Origin: Vespa crabro
Taxonomy: Eukaryota; Arthropoda; Insecta; Hymenoptera; Vespidae
Direction of reading: 5' to 3'
NCBI RefSeq assembly: GCF_910589235.1
Contig: NC_060956.1
Span: forward strand, 11,376,999 to 11,440,998
Length of the DNA: 64,000 bases
Below, in pieces: positions 48,803-62,937 of the stretch; positions within the stretch are counted from its first letter, which is position 1, and each line of letters starts with the position of its first letter. Position numbers and translations under genes: made by a program. The notes beneath the pieces are model-generated. The model had not been told where the DNA came from, searched no databases, and saw nothing but the letters and a program-made list of their open reading frames with translations.

Positions 48803-51800
48803 TGGTACGAGTAATTTCAAAGTTTTCAAGATTTTATGTCCGTAATTAACGAAATTTGCATGTGTCGATCTCAATTTCGACAATTTACATGTAAATACTC
48901 GTATTTACACATAGTAACAAACTTATATTTTTGTTTCATTATGTATTGTGAGTCGATAGAATATTAAAGCATTGAAATTGATTGAGATTTCATATTTCGT
49001 TTTTCGACGATACATCTTTATGAGCTAATAATCGTGTATGACTTATGAAACAAGGTTAAAACGTCGAATCCAAGATTAAATAGATGTTTGATCTTCATAA
49101 AAACAATGTCCGAATCGATAGGTAACATTTTTCAAACTTTGGTACGAGTAATTTCAATGTTTTCACGATTTTAACTCCGCAATTAACGAAATTCGCATGG
49201 GTCGCTCTCATTTTTCGACAATATTCATGATAAACTCGTATTTACACATAGTCACAAACTTATATTTAAGTTTCATTATGTATTGTGTGTCGATAGAATA
49301 TAAAAGCATTGAAATTGATTGAGATTTCAAATTTCGTTTTTCGACGATACGTCTTTATGAGCTAATAATCGTATATGACTTATGAAACAAGGTTAGAACG
49401 TCGAATCCAAGATTAAATAGATGTTTGATCTTCAGAAAAATAATGTCCGAATCGATAGGTAACATTTTTCAAACTTTGGTACGAGTAATTTCAATGTTTT
49501 CACGATTTTATCTCTGCAATTAACGAAATTCGCATGGGTCGCTCCCATTTTTCGACAATATTCATGATAAACTCGCATTTACACATAGTCACAAACTTAT
49601 ATTTAAGTTTCATTATGTATTGTGCGTCGATAGAATATAAAAGCATTGGAATTGATTGAGATTTCAAATTTCGTTTTTCGACGATACGTCTTTATGAGCT
49701 AATAATCGTGTATGACTTATGAAACAAGGTTAAAACGTCGAATCCAAGATTAAATAGATGTTTGATCTTCAGAAACACAATTACCGAATCGATTGGAAAC
49801 ATTTTTAATCTGTGGTACGAGTAATTTCAAAGTTTTCAAGATTTTATGTCCGTAATTAACGAAATTTGCATGTGTCGATCTCAATTTCGACAATTTACAT
49901 GTAAATACTCGTATTTACACATAGTGACAAACTTATATTTTTGTTTCATTATGTATTGTGAGTCGATAGAATATTAAAGCATTGAAATTGATTGAGATTT
50001 CATATTTCGTTTTTCGACGATACGTCTTTATGAGCTAATAATCGTATATCACTTATGAAACAAGGTTAAAACGTCGAATCCAAGATTAAATAGATGTTTG
50101 ATCTCCAGAAAAACAATGTCCGAATCGATAGGTAACATTTTTCAAACTTTGGTACGAGTAATTTCAATGTTTTCACGATTTTAACTCCGCAATTAACGAA
50201 ATTCGCATGGGTCGCTCTCATTTTTCGACAATATTCATGATAAACTCGTATTTACACATAGTCACAAACTTATATTTAAGTTTCATTATGTATTGTGTGT
50301 CGATAGAATATAAAAGCATTGAAATTGATTGAGATTACAAATTTCGTTTTTCGACGATACGTCTTTATGAGCTAATAATCGTATATGACTTATGAAACAA
50401 GGTTAGAACGTCGAATCCAAGATTAAATAGATGTTTGATCTTCAGAAAAATAATGTCCGAATCGATAGGTAACATTTTTCAAACTTTGGTACGAGTAATT
50501 TCAATGTTTTCACGATTTTATCTCTGCAATTAACGAAATTCGCATGGGTCGCTCCCATTTTTCGACAATATTCATGATAAACTCGCATTTACACATAGTC
50601 ACAAACTTATATTTAAGTTTCATTATGTATTGTGCGTCGATAGAATATAAAAGCATTGAAATTGATTGAGATTTCAAATTTCGTTTTTCGACGATACGTC
50701 TTTATGAGCTAATAATCGTGTATGACTTATGAAACAAGGTTAAAACGTCGAATCCAAGATTAAATAGATGTTTGATCTTCAGAAACACAATTACCGAATC
50801 GATTGGAAACATTTTTAATCTGTGGTACGAGTAATTTCAAAGTTTTCAAGATTTTATGTCCGTAATTAACGAAATTTGCATGTGTCGATCTCAATTTCGA
50901 CAATTTACATGTAAATACTCGTATTTACACATAGTGACAAACTTATATTTTTGTTTCATTATGTATTGTGAGTCGATAGAATATTAAAGCATTGAAATTG
51001 ATTGAGATTTCATATTTCGTTTTTCGACGATACGTCTTTATGAGCTAATAATCGTATATCACTTATGAAACAAGGTTAAAACGTCGAATCCAAGATTAAA
51101 TAGATGTTTGATCTCCAGAAAAACAATGTCCGAATCGATAGGTAACATTTTTCAAACTTTGGTACGAGTAATTTCAATGTTTTCACGATTTTATATCCGC
51201 AATTAACGAAATTCGCATTGGTCGCTCCCATTTTTCGACAATATTCATGATAAACTCGTATTTACACATAGTCACAAACTTATATTTAAGTTTCATTATG
51301 TATTGTGCGTCGATAGAATATAAAAGCATTGAAATTGATTGAGATTTCAAATTTCGTTTTTCGACGATACGTCTTTATGAGCTAATAATCGTGTATGACT
51401 TATGAAACAAGGTTAAAACGTCGAATCCAAGATTAAATAGATGTTTGATCTTCAGAAACACAATTACCGAATCGATTGGAAACATTTTTAATCTGTGGTA
51501 CGAGTAATTTCAAAGTTTTCAAGATTTTATGTCCGTAATTAACGAAATTTGCATGTGTCGATCTCAATTTCGACAATTTACATGTAAATACTCGTATTTA
51601 CACATAGTGACAAACTTATATTTTTGTTTCATTATGTATTGTGAGTCGATAGAATATTAAAGCATTGAAATTGATTGAGATTTCATATTTCGTTTTTCGA
51701 CGATACGTCTTTATGAGCTAATAATCGTATATCACTTATGAAACAAGGTTAAAACGTCGAATCCAAGATTAAATAGATGTTTGATCTCCAGAAAAACAAT

Positions 51801-52168
51801 GTCCGAATCGATAGGTAACATTTTTCAAACTTTGGTACGAGTAATTTCAATGTTTTCACGATTTTATATCCGCAATTAACGAAATTCGCATTGGTCGCTC
51901 CCATTTTTCGACAATATTCATGATAAACTCGTATTTACACATAGTCACAAACTTATATTTAAGTTTCATTATGTATTGTGCGTCGATAGAATATAAAAGC
52001 ATTGAAATTGATTGAGATTTCAAATTTCGTTTTTCGACGATACGTCTTTATGAGCTAATAATCGTGTATGACTTATGAAACAAGGTTAAAACGTCGAATC
52101 CAAGATTAAATAGATGTTTGATCTTCAGAAACACAATTACCGAATCGATTGGAAACATTTTTAATCTG
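48803..52168 (+). repeat. Recent local duplications: two trimers, two dimers
   Basis: A-B-C at 48803 and 49813, A-C at 50823 and 51496. The two trimers share TTTTAACTCCGC in B, and AAAAATAATG with TCTCTGCAATT around the B-C junction, 1010 bp apart. A monomers at 49813, 50823 and 51496 share GATCTCCAG. The two dimers share GCATTGGTCGC, 673 bp apart. The rare variants show stepwise duplication from left to right or the reverse. Confidence 0.92.
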
Positions 52169-55100
52169 TGGTACAAGTAATTTCAAAGTTTTCAAGATTT
52201 TATGTCCGTAATTAACGAAATTTGCATGTTTCGATCTCAATTTCGACAATTTACATGTAAATACTCGTATTTACACATAGTGACAAACTTATATTTTTGT
52301 TTCATTATGTATTGTGAGTCGATAGAATATTAAAGCATTGAAATTGATTGAGATTTCATATTTCGTTTTTCGACGATACGTCTTTATGAACTAATAATCG
52401 TATATCACTTATGAAACAAGGTTAAAACGTCGAATCCAAGATTAAATAGATGTTTGATCTTCAGAAAAACAATGTCCGAATCGATAGGTAACATTTTTCA
52501 AACTTTGGTACGAGTAATTTCAATGTTTTCACGATTTTATATCCGCAATTAACGAAATTCGCATGGGTCGCTCTCATTTTTCGACAATATTGATGATAAA
52601 CTCGTATTTACACATAGTCACAAACTTATTTTTAAGTTTCATTATGTATTGTGCGTCGATAGAATATAAAAGCATTGAAATTGATTGAGATTTCAAATTT
52701 CGTATTTCGACGATACGTCTTTATGAGCTAATAATCGTGTATGACTTATGAAACAAGGTTAAAACGTCGAATCCAAGATTAAATAGATGTTTGATCTTCA
52801 GAAAAACAATGTCCGAATCGATAGGTAACATTTTTCAAACTTTGGTACGAGTAATTTCAATGTTTTCACGATTTTATATCCGCAATTAACGAAATTCGCA
52901 TGGGTCGCTCCCATTTTTCGACAATATTCATGATAAACTCGCATTTACACATAGTCACAAACTTATATTTAAGTTTCATTATGTATTGTGCGTCGATAGA
53001 ATATAAAAGCATTGAAATTGATTGAGATTTCAAATTTCGTTTTTCGACGATACGTCTTTATGAGCTAATAATCGTGTATGACTTATGAAACAAGGTTAAA
53101 ACGTCGAATCCAAGATTAAATAGATGTTTGATCTTCAGAAACACAATTACCGAATCGATTGGAAACATTTTTAATCTGTGGTACGAGTAATTTCAAAGTT
53201 TTCAAGATTTTATGTCCGTAATTAACGAAATTTGCATGTGTCGATCTCAATTTCAACAATTTACATGTAAATACTCGTATTTACACATAGTAACAAACTT
53301 ATATTTTTGTTTCATTATGTATTGTGTGTCGATAGAATATTAAAGCATTGAAATTGATTGAGATTTCATATTTCGTTTTTCGACGATACATCTTTATGAG
53401 CTAATAATCGTATATCACTTATGAAACAAGGTTAAAACGTCGAATCCAAGATTAAATAGATGTTTGATCTTCAGAAAAACAATGTCCGAATCGATAGGTA
53501 ACATTTTTCAAACTTTGGTACGAGTAATTTCAATGTTTTCACGATTTTATCTCCGCAATTAACGAACTTCGCATGGGTCGCTCCCATTTTTCGACAATAT
53601 TCATGATAAACTCGTATTTACACATAGTCACAAACTTATATTTAAGTTTCATTATGTATTGTGCGTCGATAGAATATAAAAGCATTGAAATTGATTGAGA
53701 TTTCAAATTTCGTTTTTCGACGATACGTCTTTATGAGCTAATAATCGTGTATGACTTATGAAACAAGGTTAAAACGTCGAATCCAAGATTAAATAGATGT
53801 TTGATCTTCAGAAAAACAATTACCGAATCGATTGGAAACATTTTTAATCTGTGGTACGAGTAATTTCAAAGTTTTCAAGATTTTATGTCCGTAATTAACG
53901 AAATTTGCATGTGTCGATCTCAATTTCGACAATTTACATGTAAATACTCGTATTTACACATAGTGACAAACTTATATTTTTGTTTCATTATGTATTGTGA
54001 GTCGATAGAATATTAAAGCATTGAAATTGATTGAGATTTCATATTTCGTTTTTCGACGATACGTCTTTATGAGCTAATAATCGTATATCACTTATGAAAC
54101 AAGGTTAAAACGTCGAATCCAAGATTAAATAGATGTTTGATCTTCAGAAAAACAATGTCCGAATCGATAGGTAACATTTTTCAAACTTTGGTACGAGTAA
54201 TTTCAATGTTTTCACGATTTTATATCCGCAATTAACGAAATTCGCATGGGTCGCTCCCATTTTTCGACAATATTCATGATAAACTCGTATTTACACATAG
54301 TCACAAACTTATATTTAAGTTTCATTATGTATTGTGCGTCGATAGAATATAAAAGCATTGAAATTGATTGAGATTTCAAATTTCGTTTTTCGACGATACG
54401 TCTTTATGAGCTAATAATCGTGTATGACTTATGAAACAAGGTTAAAACGTCGAATCCAAGATTAAATAGATGTTTGATCTTCAGAAGTCAAATGTCCGAA
54501 TCGATTGGAAACATTTTTAATTTGTGGTACGAGTAATTTCAAAGTTTTCAAGATTTTATGTCCGTAATTAACGAAATTTGCATGTGTCGATCTCAATTTC
54601 GACAATTTACATGTAAATACTCGTATTTACACATAGTAACAAACTTATATTTTTGTTTCATTATGTATTGTGAGTCGATAGAATATTAAAGCATTGAAAT
54701 TGATTGAGATTTCATATTTCGTTTTTCGACGATACATCTTTATGAGCTAATAATCGTATATGACTTATGAAACAAGGTCAAAACGTCGAATCCAAGATTA
54801 AATAGATGTTTGATCTTCATAAAAACAATGTCCGAATCGATAGGTAACATTTTTCAAACTTTGGTACGAGTAATTTCAATGTTTTCACGATTTTATCTCC
54901 GCAATTAACGAAATTCGCATGGGTCGCTCTCATTTTTCGACAATATTCATGATAAACTCGTATTTACACATAGTCACAAACTTATATTTAAGTTTCATTA
55001 TGTATTTTGTGTCGATAGAATATAAAAGCATTGAAATTGATTGAGATTTCAAATTTCGTTTTTCGACGATACGTCTTTATGAGCTAATAATCGTATATGA

Positions 55101-55534
55101 CTTATGAAACAAGGTTAGAACGTCGAATCCAAGATTAAATAGATGTTTGATCTTCAGAAAAACAATGTCCGAATCGATAGGTAACATTTTTCAAACTTTG
55201 GTACGAGTAATTTCAATGTTTTCACGATTTTATCTCCGCAATTAACGAAATTCGCATGGGTCGCTCCCATTTTTCGACAATATTCATGATAAACTCGCAT
55301 TTACACATAGTCACAAACTTATATTTAAGTTTCATTATGTATTGTGCGTCGATAGAATATAAAAGCATTGAAATTGATTGAGATTTCAAATTTCGTTTTT
55401 CGACGATACGACTTTATGAGCTAATAATCGTGTATGACTTATGAAACAAGGTTAAAACGTCGAATCCAAGATTAAATAGATGTTTGATCTTCAGAAACAC
55501 AATTACCGAATCGATTGGAAACATTTTTAATCTG
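52169..55534 (+). repeat. A-C/B-C trimer, two A-C dimers, A-B-C trimer
   Basis: Unit starts 52169, 53179, 53852, 54525. In the first, the middle monomer (52506) is a C of the ATTGATGATAAAC subtype with an A/B-type 3' end (CGATAGGTAAC), so the trimer is A, C/B, C, not A-B-C. Its A has private changes TACAAGTAA, GCATGTTTCG and TTTATGAACT. The trimer at 54525 is the last standard A-B-C in the window. Confidence 0.9.
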
Positions 55535-56207
55535 TGGTACGAGTAATTTCAAAGTTTTCAAGATTTTATGTCCGTAATTAACGAAATTTGCATGTGTCGA
55601 TCTCAATTTCAACAATTTACATGTAAATACTCGTATTTACACATAGTAACAAACTTATATTTTTGTTTCATTATGTATTGTGTGTCGATAGAATATTAAA
55701 GCATTGAAATTGATTGAGATTTCATATTTCGTTTTTCGACGATACATCTTTATGAGCTAATAATCGTATATCACTTATGAAACAAGGTTAAAACGTCGAA
55801 TCCAAGATTAAATAGATGTTTGATCTTCAGAAAAACAATGTCCGAATCGATAGGTAACATTTTTCAAACTTTGGTACGAGTAATTTCAATGTTTTCACGA
55901 TTTTATCTCCGCAATTAACGAAATTCGCATGGGTCGCTCCCATTTTTCGACAATATTCATGATAAACTCGTATTTACACATAGTCACAAACTTATATTTA
56001 AGTTTCATTATGTATTGTGCGTCGATAGAATATAAAAGCATTGAAATTGATTGAGATTTCAAATTTCGTTTTTCGACGATACGTCTTTATGAGCTAATAA
56101 TCGTGTATGACTTATGAAACAAGGTTAAAACGTCGAATCCAAGATTAAATAGATGTTTGATCTTCAGAAACACAATTACCGAATCGATTGGAAACATTTT
56201 TAATCTG

Positions 56208-58899
56208 TGGTACGAGTATTTTCAAAGTTTTCAAGATTTTATGTCCGTAATTAACGAAATTTGCATGTGTCGATCTCAATTTCGACAATTTACATGTAAA
56301 TACTCGTATTTACACATAGTGACAAACTTATATTTTTGTTTCATTATGTATTGTGAGTCGATAGAATATTAAAGCATTGAAATTGATTGAGATTTCATAT
56401 TTCGTTTTTCGTCGATACGTCTTTATGAGCTAATAATCGTATATCACTTATGAAACAAGGTTAAAACGTCGAATCCAAGATTAAATAGATGTTTGATCTT
56501 CAGAAAAACAATGTCCGAATCGATAGGTAACATTTTTCAAACTTTGGTACGAGTAATTTCAATGTTTTCACGATTTTATATCCGCAATTAACGAAATTCG
56601 CATGGGTCGCTCTCATTTTTCGACAATATTGATGATAAACTCGTATTTACACATAGTCACAAACTTATATTTTAGTTTCATTATGTATTGTGCGTCGATA
56701 GAATATAAAATCATTGAAATTGATTGAGATTTCAAATTTCGTATTTCGACGATACGTCTTTATGAGCTAATAATCGTGTATGACTTATGAAACAAGGTTA
56801 AAACGTCGAATCCAAGATTAAATAGATGTTTGATCTTCAGAAGTCAAATGTCCGAATCGATTGGAAACATTTTTAATCTGTGGTACGAGTAATTTCAAAG
56901 TTTTCAAGATTTTATGTCCGTAATTAACGAAATTTGCATGTGTCGATCTCAATTTCAACAATTTACATGTAAATACTCGTATTTACACATAGTAACAAAC
57001 TTATATTTTTGTTTCATTATGTATTGTGTGTCGATAGAATATTAAAGCATTGAAATTGATTGAGATTTCATATTTCGTTTTTCGACGATACATCTTTATG
57101 AGCTAATAATCGTATATCACTTATGAAACAAGGTTAAAACGTCGAATCCAAGATTAAATAGATGTTTGATCTTCAGAAAAACAATGTCCGAATCGATAGG
57201 TAACATTTTTCAAACTTTGGTACGAGTAATATCAATGTTTTCACGATTTTATCTCCGCAATTAACGAAATCCGCATGGGTCGCTCCCATTTTTCGACAAT
57301 ATTCATGATAAACTCGTATTTACACATAGTCACAAACTTATATTTAAGTTTCATTATGTATTGTGCGTCGATAGAATATAAAAGCATTGAAATTGATTGA
57401 GATTTCAAATTTCGTTTTTCGACGATACGTCTTTATGAGCTAATAATCGTGTATGACTTATGAAACAAGGTTAAAACGTCGAATCCAAGATTAAATAGAT
57501 GTTTGATCTTCAGAAACACAATTACCGAATCGATTGGAAACATTTTTAATCTGTGGTACGAGTAATTTCAAAGTTTTCAAGATTTTATGTCCGTAATTAA
57601 GGAAATTTGCATGTGTCGATCTCAATTTCGACAATTTACATGTAAATACTCGTATTTACACATAGTGACAAACTTATATTTTTGTTTCATTATGTATTGT
57701 GAGTCGATAGAATATTAAAGCATTGAAATTGATTGAGATTTCATATTTCGTTTTTCGACGATACGTCTTTATGAGCTAATAATCGTATATCACTTATGAA
57801 ACAAGGTTAAAACGTCGAATCCAAGATTAAATAGATGTTTGATCTTCAGAAAAACAATGTCCGAATCGATAGGTAACATTTTTCAAACTTTGGTACGAGT
57901 AATTTCAATGTTTTCACGATTTTATATCCGCAATTAACGAAATTCGCATGGGTCGCTCACATTTTTCGACAATATTGATGATAAACTCGTATTTACACAT
58001 AGTCACAAACTTATATTTAAGTTTCATTATGTATTGTGCGTCGATAGAATATAAAAGCATTGAAATTGATTGAGATTTCAAATTTCGTATTTCGACGATA
58101 CGTCTTTATGAGCTAATAATCGTATATGACTTATGAAACAAGGTTAAAACGTCGAATCCAAGATTAAATAGATGTTTGATCTTCAGAAACACAATTACCG
58201 AATCGATTGGAAACATTTTTAATCTGTGGTACGAGTATTTTCAAAGTTTTCAAGATTTTATGTCCGTAATTAACGAAATTTGCATGTGTCGATCTCAATT
58301 TCGACAATTTACATGTAAATACTCGTATTTACACATAGTGACAAACTTATATTTTTGTTTCATTATGTATTGTGAGTCGATAGAATATTAAAGCATTGAA
58401 ATTGATTGAGATTTCATATTTCGTTTTTCGACGATACGTCTTTATGAGCTAATAATCGTATATCACTTATGAAACAAGGTTAAAACGTCGAATCCAAGAT
58501 TAAATAGATGTTTGATCTTCAGAAAAACAATGTCCGAATCGATAGGTAACATTTTTCAAACTTTGGTACGAGTAATTTCAATGTTTTCACGATTTTATAT
58601 CCGCAATTAACGAAATTCGCATGGGTCGCTCTCATTTTTCGACAATATTGATGATAAACTCGTATTTACACATAGTCACAAACTTATATTTAAGTTTCAT
58701 TATGTATTGTGCGTCGATAGAATATAAAATCATTGAAATTGATTGAGATTTCAAATTTCGTATTTCGACGATACGTCTTTATGAGCTAATAATCGTGTAT
58801 GACTTATGAAACAAGGTTAAAACGTCGAATCCAAGATTAAATAGATGTTTGATCTTCAGAAGTCAAATGTCCGAATCGATTGGAAACATTTTTAATCTG
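56208..58899 (+). repeat. Eight-monomer duplication, copy 1 (2692 bp)
   Basis: Four A-C dimers. Rare markers recur 2692 bp on in the second copy: TATTTTAG in the C at 56545, GTCGCTCAC near 57951, and GAGTATTTTCAAAG at 58227. Confidence 0.88.
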
Positions 58900-61591
58900 T
58901 GGTAAGAGTAATTTCAATGTTTTCAAGATTTTATGTTCGTAATTAACGAAATTTGCATGTGTCGATCTCAATTTCAACAATTTACATGTAAATACTCGTA
59001 TTTACACATAGTAACAAACTTATATTTTTGTTTCATTATGTATTGTGTGTCGATAGAATATTAAAGCATTGAAATTGATTGAGATTTCATATTTCGTTTT
59101 TCGACGATACATCTTTATGAGCTAATAATCGTATATCACTTATGAAACAAGGTTAAAACGTCGAATCCAAGATTAAATAGATGTTTGATCTTCAGAAAAA
59201 CAATGTCCGAATCGATAGGTAACTTTTTTCAAACTTTGGTACGAGTAATTTCAATGTTTTCACGATTTTATATCCGCAATTAACGAAATTCGCATGGGTC
59301 GCTCTCATTTTTCGACAATATTGATGATAAACTCGTATTTACACATAGTCACAAACTTATATTTTAGTTTCATTATGTATTGTGCGTCGATAGAATATAA
59401 AATCATTGAAATTGATTGAGATTTCAAATTTCGTATTTCGACGATACGTCTTTATGAGCTAATAATCGTGTATGACTTATGAAACAAGGTTAAAACGTCG
59501 AATCCAAGATTAAATAGATGTTTGATCTTCAGAAGTCAAATGTCCGAATCGATTGGAAACATTTTTAATCTGTGGTACGAGTAATTTCAAAGTTTTCAAG
59601 ATTTTTAGTCCGTAATTAACGAAATTTGCATGTGTCGATCTCAATTTCAACAATTTACATGTAAATACTCGTATTTACACATAGTAACAAACTTATATTT
59701 TTGTTTCATTATGTATTGTGTGTCGATAGAATATTAAAGCATTGAAATTGATTGAGATTTCATATTTCGTTTTTCGACGATACATCTTTATGAGCTAATA
59801 ATCGTATATCACTTATGAAACAAGGTTAAAACGTCGAATCCAAGATTAAATAGATGTTTGATCTTCAGAAAAACAATGTCCGAATCGATAGGTAACATTT
59901 TTCAAACTTTGGTACGAGTAATTTCAATGTTTTCACGATTTTATCTCCGCAATTAACGAAATTCGCATGGGTCGCTCCCATTTTTCGACAATATTCATGA
60001 TAAACTCGTATTTACACATAGTCACAAACTTATATTTATGTTTCATTATGTATTGTGCGTCGATAGAATATAAAAGCATTGAAATTGATTGAGATTTCAA
60101 ATTTCGTTTTTCGACGATACGTCTTTATGAGCTAATAATCGTGTATGACTTATGAAACAAGGTTAAAACGTCGAATCCAAGATTAAATAGATGTTTGATC
60201 TTCAGAAACACAATTACCGAATCGATTGGAAACATTTTTAATCTGTGGTACGAGTAATTTCAAAGTTTTCAAGATTTTATGTCCGTAATTAACGAAATTT
60301 GCATGTGTCGATCTCAATTTCGACAATTTACATGTAAATACTCGTATTTACACATAGTGACAAACTTATATTTTTGTTTCATTATGTATTGTGAGTCGAT
60401 AGAATATTAAAGCATTGAAATTGATTGAGATTTCATATTTCGTTTTTCGACGATACGTCTTTATGAGCTAATAATCGTATATCACTTATGAAACAAGGTT
60501 AAAACGTCGAATCCAAGATTAAATAGATGTTTGATCTTCAGAAAAACAATGTCCGAATCGATAGGTAACATTTTTCAAACTTTGGTACGAGTAATTTCAA
60601 TGTTTTCACGATTTTATATCCGCAATTAACGAAATTCGCATGGGTCGCTCACATTTTTCGACAATATTGATGATAAACTCGTATTTACACATAGTCACAA
60701 ACTTATATTTAAGTTTCATTATGTATTGTGCGTCGATAGAATATAAAAGCATTGAAATTGATTGAGATTTCAAATTTCGTATTTCGACGATACGTCTTTA
60801 TGAGCTAATAATCGTGTATGACTTATGAAACAAGGTTAAAACGTCGAATCCAAGATTAAATAGATGTTTGATCTTCAGAAACACAATTACCGAATCGATT
60901 GGAAACATTTTTAATCTGTGGTACGAGTATTTTCAAAGTTTTCAAGATTTTATGTCCGTAATTAACGAAATTTGCATGTGTCGATCTCAATTTCGACAAT
61001 TTACATGTAAATACTCGTATTTACACATAGTGACAAACTTATATTTTTGTTTCATTATGTATTGTGAGTCGATAGAATATTAAAGCATTGAAATTGATTG
61101 AGATTTCATATTTCGTTTTTCGACGATTCGTCTTTATGAGCTAATAATCGTATATCACTTATGAAACAAGGTTAAAACGTCGAATCCAAGATTAAATAGA
61201 TGTTTGATCTTCAGAAAAACAATGTCCGAATCGATAGGTAACATTTTTCAAACTTTGGTACGAGTAATTTCAATGTTTTCACGATTTTATATCCGCAATT
61301 AACGAAATTCGCATGGGTCGCTCTCATTTTTCGACAATATTGATGATAAACTCGTATTTACACATAGTCACAAACTTATATTTAAGTTTCATTATGTATT
61401 GTGCGTCGATAGAATATAAAATCATTGAAATTGATTGAGATTTCAAATTTCGTATTTCGACGATACGTCTTTATGAGCTAATAATCGTGTATGACTTATG
61501 AAACAAGGTTAAAACGTCGAATCCAAGATTAAATAGATGTTTGATCTTCAGAAGTCAAATGTCCGAATCGATTGGAAACATTTTTAATCTG
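58900..61591 (+). repeat. Eight-monomer duplication, copy 2 (2692 bp)
   Basis: Matches copy 1 for the TATTTTAG, GTCGCTCAC (near 60643) and GAGTATTTTCAAAG (60919) markers. Its first A is altered, with TGGTAAGAG, CAATG and TATGTTCG. Confidence 0.88.
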
Positions 61592-62937
61592 TGGTACGAG
61601 TAATTTCAAAGTTTTCAAGATTTTAGGTTCGTAATTAACGAAATTTGCATGTGTCGATCTCAATTTCAACAATTTACATGTAAATACTCGTATTTACACA
61701 TAGTAACAAACTTATATTTTTGTTTCATTATGTATTGTGTGTCGATAGAATATTAAAGCATTGAAATTGATTGAGATTTCATATTTCGTTTTTCGACGAT
61801 ACATCTTTATGAGCTAATAATCGTATATCACTTATGAAACAAGGTTAAAACGTCGAATCCAAGATTAAATAGATGTTTGATCTTCAGAAAAACAATGTCC
61901 GAATCGATAGGTAACATTTTTCAAACTTTGGTACGAGTAATTTCAATGTTTTCACGATTTTATCTCCGCAATTAACGAAATTCGCATGGGTCGCTCCCAT
62001 TTTTCGACAATATTCATGATAAACTCGTATTTACACATAGTCACAAAATTATATTTAAGTTTCATTATGTATTGTGCGTCGATAGAATATAAAAGCATTG
62101 AAATTGATTGAGATTTCAAATTTCGTATTTCGACGATACGTCTTTATGAGCTAATAATCGTGTATGACTTATGAAACAAGGTTAAAACGTCGAATCCAAG
62201 ATTAAATAGATGTTTGATCTTCAGAAACACAATTACCGAATCGATTGGAAACATTTTTAATCTGTGGTACGAGTATTTTCAAAGTTTTCACGATTTTATC
62301 TCCGCAATTAACGAAATTCGCATGGGTCGCTCCCATTTTTCGACAATATTCATGATAAACTCGCATTTACACATAGTCACAAACTTATATTTAAGTTTCA
62401 TTATGTATTGTGCGTCGATAGAATATAAAAGCATTGAAATTGATTGAGATTTCAAATTTCGTTTTTCGACGATACGTCTTTATGAGCTAATAATCGTGTA
62501 TGACTTATGAAACAAGGTTAAAACGTCGAATCCAAGATTAAATAGATGTTTGATCTTCAGAAAAACAATGTCCGAATCGATAGGTAACATTTTTCAAACT
62601 TTGGTACGAGTAATTTCAATGTTTTCACGATTTTATATCCGCAATTAACGAAATTCGCATGGGTCGCTCTCATTTTTCGACAATATTGATGATAAACTCG
62701 TATTTACACATAGTCACAAACTTATATTTAAGTTTCATTATGTATTGTGCGTCGATAGAATATAAAATCATTGAAATTGATTGAGATTTCAAATTTCGTT
62801 TTTCGACGATACGTCTTTATGAGCTAATAATCGTGTATGACTTATGAAACAAGGTTAAAACGTCGAATCCAAGATTAAATAGATGTTTGATCTTCAGAAG
62901 TCAAATGTCCGAATCGATTGGAAACATTTTTAATCTG
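61592..62937 (+). repeat. Four-monomer unit with AGGTTCG marker (1346 bp)
   Basis: A at 61592 has TTTTAGGTTCGTAATT in place of TTTTATGTCCGTAATT. The same rare change recurs 1346 bp later in the A at 62938, indicating a duplication of two dimers. Confidence 0.85.
62265..62601 (+). repeat. A/C/B mosaic monomer
   Basis: Begins with the A-like GAGTATTTTCAAAG, switches within about 25 bp to C sequence (CACGATTTTATCTCCGC, GGGTCGCTCCC, CTCGCATTT, GTGCGTCG), and ends with an A/B-type terminus (CGATAGGTAAC). It occupies an A position in an A-C dimer. Confidence 0.88.

Noticed and set aside
56157..62447. 71- and 77-codon + strand frames across the C-A junction at 56157, 58176, 60868 and 62214
   Set aside because: They exist because the GAGTATTTTC variant removes a TAA found in the usual GAGTAATTTC. 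The frame spans two monomers and ends where satellite stops resume.
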